Source: an uncultured Oscillospiraceae bacterium (GTDB lineage: Bacteria > Bacillota > Clostridia > Oscillospirales > Oscillospiraceae). Taken from it: a stretch of DNA of 27,213 nt. The notes below the pieces were generated by a model, which saw nothing but the letters and a program-made list of their open reading frames with translations, was not told where the DNA came from and made no database searches. The DNA lies in NCBI GenBank assembly GCA_910588625.1, contig CAJUQN010000029.1, positions 1 to 27,213 of the forward strand, written 5' to 3'. How positions within the stretch are numbered: position 1 is the stretch's first letter; every line of letters begins with the position of its first letter. The position numbers and the translations under genes were made by a program. Below are positions 22,230 through 27,213 of this stretch, piece by piece.

Positions 22230-22637
22230 TCAAAAAGCATTTTCTATGTAGTTTATGCTCGGATGTTCCGTATGGATACCTTGCGGCGCATAGACCTCCG
22301 CCACATCGAACCGGGGCTGGAGCTTCGTCGGGTGGCTCATTAGATAATATTGCGCGGCAGCCAAAAGTTTTCTCTGCTTTGAGGGTGTCACCGCCTCACA
22401 AGCTGCCCCAAAGCGGTCATTTTTCCGCAACTTAACTTCCACAAAGACCAGATATCGCCCATTTTGAACTACAATATCCAGTTCACCCATGCGGCATCGA
22501 AAATTTGTGGCTACGATGGTCCACCCTTTTTGCCGCAGGTCCTCTGCAACCAGAGCTTCCCCCCACTGGCCACGGACACGAGCCTCTCCGCCGCCGCTCA
22601 CAGCTTTTTTAGAAAAGTGCGGCGGTGGATAGGACAC
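22230..22637 (-). CDS. UPF0102 (YraN-like) endonuclease-fold protein
   Basis: The 135-residue protein belongs to the UPF0102 family, with a restriction-endonuclease-like fold. The motif GELDIVV near residues 51-57 and VFVEVK near 64-69 give the Asp, Glu and Lys of a PD-(D/E)xK site, and GQWGEALVAEDL supplies the conserved N-terminal helix with its Glu. The biological role is not well defined. GTG 22637 has GGGAG 8 bases upstream but overlaps rnhB by 40 bases; GTG 22601 overlaps the rnhB stop as GTGA but lacks a good SD. Either start keeps the whole conserved domain. The rnhB-yraN order is common across bacteria. Confidence 0.9.
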   Translation of the reverse strand: MSYPPPHFSKKAVSGGGEARVRGQWGEALVAEDLRQKGWTIVATNFRCRMGELDIVVQNGRYLVFVEVKLRKNDRFGAACEAVTPSKQRKLLAAAQYYLMSHPTKLQPRFDVAEVYAPQGIHTEHPSINYIENAF

Positions 22638-23203
22638 GGTCCATGCTCCCGCAGCAATTCATAGTGTCGTTTCGTTGGGTAGCCTTTGTGGCGTTCAAAC
22701 CCATACTGAGGATACAGCACCGCCATCTCCTTCATATAGCGGTCACGGCTGACCTTTGCCAAAATAGATGCCGCTGCAATCAGCATTGACAAGCTATCTC
22801 CCTTTACAACTAATCTGTGGGCTGTAGAGAGCGCACATCTACTTCCGTGATCCCGGTTCCCATCCACAAGGGCAAAATCCGTCTTGGGTTCCAGTGCGTC
22901 CATGGCCAGCTGCATAGCCTTCATCCGACTGTTCAAAATGTCGATCTCATCGATCTCCTTCGGCTCCACCCAAGTCACCGACCAAGCTGTAGCTTGCCTG
23001 GTAATCTGGTCATAGAGTGCCTCTCTACGTTTTTCTGTAACCTGCTTGGAATCGTTGAGCCAGGGTAGCTCCAACCCATCTGGCAGGACAACTGCTGCGG
23101 CATAGACCCGACCCGCAAGGGGGCCGGCCCCTGCCTCATCACAGCCGCAAACCATACCATACCCTTGGGCCATAGCCTCCCGTTCCAGGTCCCAGTTGGG
23201 CAT
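22598..23203 (-). CDS. rnhB: Ribonuclease HII
   Basis: RNase HII nicks DNA at embedded ribonucleotides and degrades RNA in hybrids. The 201-residue protein has the catalytic residues Asp22 and Glu23 (GCDEAG), Asp114 (LVDGN) and the GD-SLSMLIAAASILAKVSRDR block. The usual DEAGRGPLAGP motif reads DEAGAGPLAGR here, so the central Arg of the GRG substrate-recognition motif is Ala. ATG 23203 follows GGGGAG. It lies 18 bases after rbgA, as in Bacillus, and overlaps yraN downstream. Family assignment is firm; the effect of the motif change on junction recognition is open. Confidence 0.96.
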   Translation of the reverse strand: MPNWDLEREAMAQGYGMVCGCDEAGAGPLAGRVYAAAVVLPDGLELPWLNDSKQVTEKRREALYDQITRQATAWSVTWVEPKEIDEIDILNSRMKAMQLAMDALEPKTDFALVDGNRDHGSRCALSTAHRLVVKGDSLSMLIAAASILAKVSRDRYMKEMAVLYPQYGFERHKGYPTKRHYELLREHGPCPIHRRTFLKKL

Positions 23204-23221
23204 CGGCTCTCTCCCCTTCCG

Positions 23222-24076
23222 TTAAATCTCCTCTGGCGCCTCAAGTGTAAAGCGTCCTAGCTTACATCCCCGGAATTCGTCCAGCAACACCTTTGCCATC
23301 CGTTCCGTGTCCACTCCACCACCAGAGATCAACATCCCTCGCTTGCGAGCACATTGCTCCAAAAGTTCCCAGCCCTGGAGACCATCTATCTCAGCCACCT
23401 TATACCGCTCCTTCAATGCCCTTGGGTAACGGTTTCCCAGCAGTTCCAACAGAGCACAGGCAAGCCCCTCAATATCGGTCACCTCATCCTTCACCGCACC
23501 GGTAAAAGCTAGGTGCAAACCGATGGTCTCATCCTCAAATTTTGGCCAGAGAATGCCTGGTGTATCCAACAGCTCTAATCCACTGTCCACGCTCACCCAT
23601 TGCTTACCCCGGGTGACACCGGGGCGGTCACTGGCTTTGGCAGACTTCCGCCGTGCCACCTTATTAATAAATGTGGACTTCCCCACATTGGGTACACCCA
23701 CCACCATGGCTCGGATGGGACGTCCCACCTGCCCCTTGGACTTCCAGGCTACCAACTTATCTTTCAGCACATTCTTCGCCGCGGCAGAAAACTGATTGAC
23801 GCCTTTACCGGATTTGGCGTCCGTCTCTAAAACACCATAGCCCTTTTTCTTGAACCAGGCCAACCACTGGGCTGTCATGGTCGGATCGGCCTGGTCCACC
23901 CGGTTGAAGATGATGAGCCGAGGGCGCTCCCCCACCATCGTGTCGATATCCGGATTCCGGCTGGAGATAGGGATACGGGCGTCCACCACCTCCGCTACCA
24001 GGTCTACCAGCTTTACGTCGTTCTCCATCTGACGTCGGGTTTTGGTCATATGCCCGGGATACCATTGTATGTTCAT
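23222..24076 (-). CDS. rbgA: Ribosome biogenesis GTPase RbgA (YlqF)
   Basis: RbgA is a circularly permuted GTPase that completes the 50S subunit. The 284-residue protein starts with the diagnostic YPGHM (6-10). Its GTPase motifs run in permuted order: G4 NRVD at 58-61, G1 GVPNVGKST at 127-135 and G3 DTPGI at 171-175. The G4 Lys is Arg, a mild change. The C-terminal ANTAR-like helical domain follows. ATG 24076 has AGGAGG upstream. The order rplS-rbgA-rnhB is the same as in Bacillus subtilis. A terminator between rplS and rbgA suggests lower expression than the ribosomal protein. Confidence 0.97.
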   Translation of the reverse strand: MNIQWYPGHMTKTRRQMENDVKLVDLVAEVVDARIPISSRNPDIDTMVGERPRLIIFNRVDQADPTMTAQWLAWFKKKGYGVLETDAKSGKGVNQFSAAAKNVLKDKLVAWKSKGQVGRPIRAMVVGVPNVGKSTFINKVARRKSAKASDRPGVTRGKQWVSVDSGLELLDTPGILWPKFEDETIGLHLAFTGAVKDEVTDIEGLACALLELLGNRYPRALKERYKVAEIDGLQGWELLEQCARKRGMLISGGGVDTERMAKVLLDEFRGCKLGRFTLEAPEEI

Positions 24077-24114
24077 TGCCCCGGCCTCCTATCGCAAAAT
24101 CAGCGAATTTTAAT

Positions 24115-24144
24115 AAAAAAGGAGCGGTCCCCCGCTCCTTTTTT
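24115..24144 (-). terminator. Terminator of rplS
   Basis: A perfect 13-bp stem with A/T outer and GC inner halves (24115-24127 with 24132-24144) has a 4-base loop. On the minus strand the T-run is part of the stem and continues weakly. It could act in both directions. Confidence 0.88.
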
Positions 24145-24154
24145 ATTGCGTAGC

Positions 24155-24496
24155 TTAGAGATCCTCTTTGACCTTTGCCGCCTTACCCACGCGATCGCGC
24201 AGGTAGTACAGCTTGGCCCGACGGACCTTACCTTTGCGGACGGTCTCCACCTTCTCAATGGTGGGAGCGTGCAGGGGAAACACCTTCTCCACGCCGACAC
24301 CGTAAGAGATACGGCGGACAGTGAAGCTTTCCTCAATGCCACCGTGCTTCTTGGCGATGACGGTGCCCTCAAATACCTGGATACGCTCGCGGCTACCTTC
24401 CTTGACCCGAATGTGCACCCGGACAGTATCGCCCACACGAACGGAAGGAGCTTCCTCCTTCATGTACTTGTCACTGAATTGCTGCAACAGATCCAT
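24155..24496 (-). CDS. rplS: 50S ribosomal protein L19
   Basis: L19 sits at the interface between ribosomal subunits. The 113-residue product has VRVGDTVRVHIRVKEGSRER, QVFEGTVIAKKHGG, FTVRRISYGVGVEKVFPLH and RRAKLYYLRDRVGKAAK, all typical of L19, and its length is standard. ATG 24496 has a strong AGGAGG SD. It has its own strong promoter, a leader of about 75 bases, and a terminator. In Bacillus the upstream neighbours are rimM and trmD; here the neighbour is an M50 protease gene, so the order differs. Confidence 0.98.
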   Translation of the reverse strand: MDLLQQFSDKYMKEEAPSVRVGDTVRVHIRVKEGSRERIQVFEGTVIAKKHGGIEESFTVRRISYGVGVEKVFPLHAPTIEKVETVRKGKVRRAKLYYLRDRVGKAAKVKEDL

Positions 24497-24571
24497 TGTA
24501 ATTTCCTCCTAATTTCAGGCGTTCGTGCGTCCTGACCTTGTGGCTGCGCAGAGGACCGCCCTTTTTCAGAC
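24497..24571 (-). promoter_or_regulatory. Structured 5' leader of rplS, candidate L19 autoregulatory leader
   Basis: The leader begins near the predicted start with a TCAGG that can pair with CCTGA before the SD, enclosing TGCGCA and GGTCC/GGACG helices. Firmicutes rplS genes often carry an L19-binding leader; I cannot align this one to that family by eye, so identity is uncertain. Confidence 0.35.
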
Positions 24572-24577
24572 CTGAGT

Positions 24578-24606
24578 AGTTTACCACAGTCAGGAAGGAA
24601 TTGCAA
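24578..24606 (-). promoter_or_regulatory. Strong promoter of rplS
   Basis: On the minus strand TTGCAA (24601-24606) and TAAACT (24578-24583) are 17 bases apart, with TGG giving an extended -10. The 16 bases at 24599-24614 are identical to the same region of the tRNA-Gly promoter. Confidence 0.82.
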
Positions 24607-24634
24607 GCATTTTTCTAACTTTTACACTAAATTT

Positions 24635-25219
24635 TTATTCCTGTCCCCGACGCAGCACCCCCACCAATAGCCACAGAGCCGTAAGCAACAGTGTCACATT
24701 TGCAAATTGGACCGCCGCCACCGCGCCCACTCCGATCAGCAGTCCTACCAGGCAGCCGGACAGAGCCGTCATAAAGCGCTCTGCCCAATCCGCATCCAGC
24801 TTGCCCGCAAGTAGGCCGTACACTACCCGCCCACCGTCCAGCGGCAGGATAGGCAGCAAATTGAATGCCCCAATCGCCAGAGTCAGCACTGCTGCCAGCT
24901 GCCAATGCAGCACCAGCGCCAGCCCTCCCCCAAGCAAATTGGCCGCAGGACCAGCAAGGGCCACCAGGCTTTCCTTGCCATAGGTCAACGGCACCTCGTA
25001 CTCGATATGCAGTTCCGCTCCCACCGCCGTTAGAGAAAGCCCCTCTATCCATCCGCCCAGCAAAGCAGCGGCTACTATGTGGCCCAGTTCATGGATGGCA
25101 CAGGCCACCAGCCCCCAAGGTAACAGCCCTACCCCCTCGTCCAACCAGAACAACACCCCCAGCAGCAGAAGAAAACCGGGACTCACCTCCATTTTTGGAG
25201 GATCACGATAGGTCCACAT
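24635..25219 (-). CDS. M50 site-2 intramembrane metalloprotease, SpoIVFB-like
   Basis: M50 proteases cleave substrates within the membrane. The 194-residue protein is mostly hydrophobic with about five or six membrane segments. It has the zinc motif HELGH at 43-47 (His43, Glu44, His47) and a second motif NLLPILPLDGGR near 120-131 with the third ligand Asp128. There is no PDZ domain, as in SpoIVFB, which releases active sigma-K by cutting pro-sigma-K in the mother cell. It directly follows a membrane-anchored M23 protein, with a 17-base overlap, just as spoIVFB follows spoIVFA in Bacillus. No SD is seen for ATG 25219 or ATG 25192, so translation is probably coupled. Assignment to SpoIVFB is inferred from architecture and neighbour. 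Confidence 0.88.
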   Translation of the reverse strand: MWTYRDPPKMEVSPGFLLLLGVLFWLDEGVGLLPWGLVACAIHELGHIVAAALLGGWIEGLSLTAVGAELHIEYEVPLTYGKESLVALAGPAANLLGGGLALVLHWQLAAVLTLAIGAFNLLPILPLDGGRVVYGLLAGKLDADWAERFMTALSGCLVGLLIGVGAVAAVQFANVTLLLTALWLLVGVLRRGQE

Positions 25220-26198
25220 AATACGCTGGGTCCAGACGAATGTTATCTTTCTCTATGGTCAGATGAAGATGGGGCCCTGTGGCATTTCCCGTATGCCCCA
25301 CCAGCGCCACTGTTTGGCCGCAAGTCACCTCGTCTCCCTTGTGTACCAGCAGCTTGCTGCAATGGGCATAAAAGCTGCTGACGTTATTCTCATGGTTGAT
25401 CTTGAGGTAGTTTCCGAACTCGTCACTTGTTCCAATATACGCTACTGTTCCGGCAGCAAAGGCTCCGATCTCCGCCCCTTCTTCCGCTCCGATATCCAGT
25501 GCTAAGTGGAACTCATTAGTCCCATTGATGGGGCTGTCTCGATAGCCAAAGCCGGATGTTGCAGTCCCCACTACGGGTACTGTGGTCTCGCTCAAACCCA
25601 ATTCGTAGTAAGCCAAGCTCACATTTTTGGGTAGTTTGACTCCATCATCGGTATACTCCTGGGCCATTGCCGTTACAATTGCTGATACTATCGGCTCAGG
25701 CTGAGTCGGCTCCGGTTCAGCCTGCTCAGGCTTGTCTCCTTTTGAAGAGAGACTAGTCCCTGCGAAAATGCCGTGCTCCCTCATATAGCTCAAATTGCCT
25801 CCACGGATCTCATTCAACACAGGTGGCGGTTGGATCTGAACTCCGTCTAGCTCTCTGGAGGTACTTGTTTCTGCCTCCGGCACTTCCCCGCCCAGAAGTG
25901 TGATGCAAAGTGCCTCCATTGCCTCCTGTACCGGCTCCCCCATAGAAAGCGCGGAATTGAACTGCTGAAACGCTACCCGAAAATCCACGTTGGCTGCTGC
26001 CGCCGTCCGCCACACCTCTAGCTGAGCCGGGAATATACCTCGTCCGATGTACACCAGCAGGAATAGTACCAGACTGGATATCAGCTGGACAACCCTGCGC
26101 CTCTCCCCCTCTGTTTCCTGAGTTTTGGGGGGACGTCTTGTACTCTGGGTCGGCCTGCGCCCCCTGCTCGCCGTCCTGCGTTTGGATGCCACTTCCAT
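25203..26198 (-). CDS. Membrane-anchored M23 (LytM) peptidase-like protein, SpoIVFA-like
   Basis: The 331-residue protein has a basic N-terminus, one membrane segment at about 36-53, a long extracytoplasmic linker with a Glu/Pro-rich stretch near 155-170, and a C-terminal M23 domain. The zinc and catalytic residues of a live LytM are present: His231 and Asp235 (FHLALD), His279 (FYAHC) and HLH at 310-312. SpoIVFA is a membrane M23 protein that holds SpoIVFB inactive. Here the operon pairing, membrane topology and a sigma-E-like promoter fit that role, but the protein is longer than Bacillus SpoIVFA (about 264). An alternative is a SpoIIQ-like or general cell-wall endopeptidase. ATG 26198 has GGGAGGGG upstream. 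Confidence 0.85.
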   Translation of the reverse strand: MEVASKRRTASRGRRPTQSTRRPPKTQETEGERRRVVQLISSLVLFLLVYIGRGIFPAQLEVWRTAAAANVDFRVAFQQFNSALSMGEPVQEAMEALCITLLGGEVPEAETSTSRELDGVQIQPPPVLNEIRGGNLSYMREHGIFAGTSLSSKGDKPEQAEPEPTQPEPIVSAIVTAMAQEYTDDGVKLPKNVSLAYYELGLSETTVPVVGTATSGFGYRDSPINGTNEFHLALDIGAEEGAEIGAFAAGTVAYIGTSDEFGNYLKINHENNVSSFYAHCSKLLVHKGDEVTCGQTVALVGHTGNATGPHLHLTIEKDNIRLDPAYYVDLS

Positions 26199-26230
26199 TG
26201 CCGCCCCTCCCTGTCCAAATATCCTGGATT

Positions 26231-26257
26231 ACTGTATGTCCAGAGAAGGGATTTTAT
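26231..26257 (-). promoter_or_regulatory. Sigma-E-type promoter of the spoIVFA/FB-like pair
   Basis: On the minus strand CATACAGT (26231-26238) matches the sigma-E -10 consensus CATACAnT at every defined position. ATA (26255-26257) lies 16 bases upstream, the consensus -35 core and spacing. Predicted start is about 25 bases before the ATG. The rest of 26199-26396 shows no other gene or sigma-A promoter. Confidence 0.6.
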
Positions 26258-26396
26258 GCAAACTAGGAAAACCAACAGCAAGGACCGCCAAGCAATCTTT
26301 GTTTCCTTATATGATAATACACAAAAGCAGTCAGCCACGAACAGATCGCTGCCCCACAAACCGTGGGCTCCAGCACAGCTGACCGCAGTTGAAAAC

Positions 26397-26457
26397 AAAA
26401 AAATTCCCACGACAGTGTAATTTCGCCACATGGCAGAAACTAATAGTCGTGGGAATT
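26397..26457 (-). terminator. Long nested-hairpin terminator of tRNA-Gly
   Basis: Perfect 12-bp arms (26402-26413 with 26446-26457) flank a 32-base loop that can itself fold into a small GCCA/TGGC hairpin extended by TTTC/GAAA. On the minus strand a run of seven T follows immediately (26403-26397). It begins 7 bases past the tRNA CCA. It is much longer than the other terminators here and could also be a small structured RNA. Confidence 0.75.
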
Positions 26458-26464
26458 CCTGAAC

Positions 26465-26538
26465 TGGAGCGGGTGAGGGGAATCGAACCCCCGTGTTCAG
26501 CTTGGGAAGCTGACATTCTACCATTGAACTACACCCGC
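26465..26538 (-). tRNA. tRNA-Gly (anticodon CCC), CCA encoded
   Basis: On the minus strand the acceptor stem GCGGGTG/CACCCGC, a D-arm with TTCAATGGTAGAA, a perfect anticodon stem TCAGC/GCTGA around loop TTCCCAA, a T-arm with TTCGATT and an encoded TCCA end form a full cloverleaf. Anticodon CCC reads the glycine codon GGG. It has its own strong promoter and terminator. Confidence 0.96.
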
Positions 26539-26550
26539 AAATCTTTTTAA

Positions 26551-26579
26551 ATTATAGCATGCTCAAGGAAAAATTGCAA
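26551..26579 (-). promoter_or_regulatory. Strong promoter of tRNA-Gly
   Basis: On the minus strand TTGCAA (26574-26579) and TATAAT (26551-26556) are 17 bases apart, with TGC as extended -10. A long T-run lies upstream of the -35, which on the minus strand reads as an A-run like an UP element. Confidence 0.88.
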
Positions 26580-26589
26580 GCATTTTTTT

Positions 26590-27213
26590 TGCATAGACAT
26601 ACAAGAAATGAAATTTCAAAAAATTCGAAAATGTCAAGGGTTAACTGCAGAAAAATCTAGAATACTTTTTTGTGCATTATTTACAAAAGTAGTTCCACCC
26701 CCTCAATACCGGCCCCTTGGGCAAGCTCCAGCAGCACCCGCGCGGCACACCTTCCTCCAAGGATGCCGCGCGGGTACTCGTTTACCCACCGCTGTACTTC
26801 CAGTGTGTCCGCCTCGGTTATCCCGGTGAAGTCCGTCCCCTTCGGCACCCACCGCCGAATCATGCGGTTTCCGTTCTCGTTGCTCCCACGTTCAAATGCA
26901 CTGTATGGATGGCAGTAGTAGATGTGGGTCCGCTCCCCCTCTCCGGTCACGGCCCGCGTCATGCCCTCCCAGTCCTGGAACTCGCTGCCATTGTCCACGG
27001 TGATTGTCTGGAATATCCGCCGAAAGTTGAAGCTCCCCAGTTTCTTTTCCAGCATATCCAGCACTGCCACCACGCTTGCCATTGTCCCGTCCGGCATAAG
27101 AAACATGAGGTCCGCCCGCGACGTTCTTTCCGTCATGGTCAGGAACCGCTTCTTGCTCCCGCCCTCCTTGGCGGACAGCACGGAATCCATTTCCCAGTGA
27201 AACGGCTCTTCCC
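26590..27213 (-). mobile_element. IS30-family insertion sequence, 3' part
   Basis: The element is identified from its transposase and is cut by the right edge. Its left end must lie between the tRNA-Gly promoter region (about 26590) and the transposase stop (26681). I cannot define the terminal inverted repeat because the other end is outside. The AT-rich interval 26591-26680 holds no gene. Confidence 0.75.
26681..27213 (-). CDS. IS30-family transposase, C-terminal part
   Basis: The frame is open to the window edge and ends at TAA (26681-26683); the N-terminal helix-turn-helix part is missing. The visible DDE core carries all three acidic residues: Asp in FHWEMDSV, Asp in TVDNGSEF, and Glu in the IS30 hallmark FERGSNENGNRMIRRW followed by PKGTDF. 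The C-terminus EYPRGILGG is the usual IS30 RPR-like segment, then an atypical Leu-rich end. Nothing in the visible part is broken, so the gene could be active. It lies upstream of tRNA-Gly and points toward it. Confidence 0.95.
   Translation of the reverse strand, partial: EEPFHWEMDSVLSAKEGGSKKRFLTMTERTSRADLMFLMPDGTMASVVAVLDMLEKKLGSFNFRRIFQTITVDNGSEFQDWEGMTRAVTGEGERTHIYYCHPYSAFERGSNENGNRMIRRWVPKGTDFTGITEADTLEVQRWVNEYPRGILGGRCAARVLLELAQGAGIEGVELLL

Noticed and set aside
26081..26524. A 147-codon minus-strand open frame upstream of the M23 gene
   Set aside because: It runs through tRNA-Gly, its terminator and the sigma-E-like promoter; composition is not protein-like.

Overview
The window reads as a chromosomal segment of a spore-forming Clostridia bacterium, most likely Oscillospiraceae (Flavonifractor / Intestinimonas / Oscillibacter-like). 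That placement is inferred from gene content and codon use. Supporting points are moderately GC-rich coding sequence with AT-rich promoters, a PPi-dependent phosphofructokinase beside an ATP-dependent one, a DUF1858 redox protein, clostridial small Cys-rich proteins, spore genes (cwlD-like and a spoIVFA/spoIVFB-like pair), and the Firmicutes orders tig-clpP-clpX-lon-engB and rplS-rbgA-rnhB. Nearly everything is core genome; the one clear mobile element is an IS30-type insertion sequence cut by the right edge. No stretch over 300 bases lacks a gene.

Layout. 1-170: tail of a zinc-ribbon protein with a strong terminator. 251-2946 (+): promoter, purB, pfkA and a terminator. 2971-5337 (-): fba then pfp, transcribed toward pfkA from a good promoter upstream of fba; two back-to-back hairpins separate the converging units. 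5400-6030 (+): a small cytoplasmic Amidase_6 protein behind a sporulation-like -10 element. 6039-7094 (-): a tyrosine recombinase, preceded by an intergenic region with a perfect 18-bp inverted repeat (7246-7285). 7364-7543 (+): a tiny Cys-rich protein whose 3' end overlaps radA tail to tail. 7490-11435 (-): DUF1858 protein, a TrmK-Nif3 fusion, a CwlD-like amidase and RadA. 11501-11669 (-): tRNA-Gln(CTG) with a consensus promoter and a hairpin terminator.

11730-24076 (-) is a long co-directional run: rbgA, rnhB, yraN, an M19 dipeptidase, thrC, a metallophosphoesterase, then tig, clpP, clpX, lon, engB and a FAH-family hydrolase. Many junctions overlap by 4 bases (ATGA or GTGA type). Hairpins followed by short U-runs lie between clpP and clpX and between clpX and lon, suggesting graded expression of the chaperone and protease genes. 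Upstream, rplS has its own promoter, leader and terminator (24115-24606). Next is the M23/M50 pair, which resembles the SpoIVFA regulator and SpoIVFB intramembrane protease of pro-sigma-K processing and has a good match to a sigma-E promoter. Then come tRNA-Gly(CCC) with a long nested-hairpin terminator and the IS30 transposase.

The genes cover glycolysis (pfkA, pfp, fba), purine synthesis (purB), protein folding and turnover (tig, clpPX, lon), ribosome assembly and translation (rbgA, engB, rplS, trmK, tRNAs), genome maintenance (radA, rnhB, xer-like) and sporulation. I found no CRISPR array, toxin-antitoxin pair, defence island or convincing new multi-gene system. The points most worth following are the TrmK-Nif3 fusion with an internal Shine-Dalgarno and GTG, the sigma-E-like promoters, the altered GRG motif of RNase HII, and the large palindrome upstream of the recombinase.
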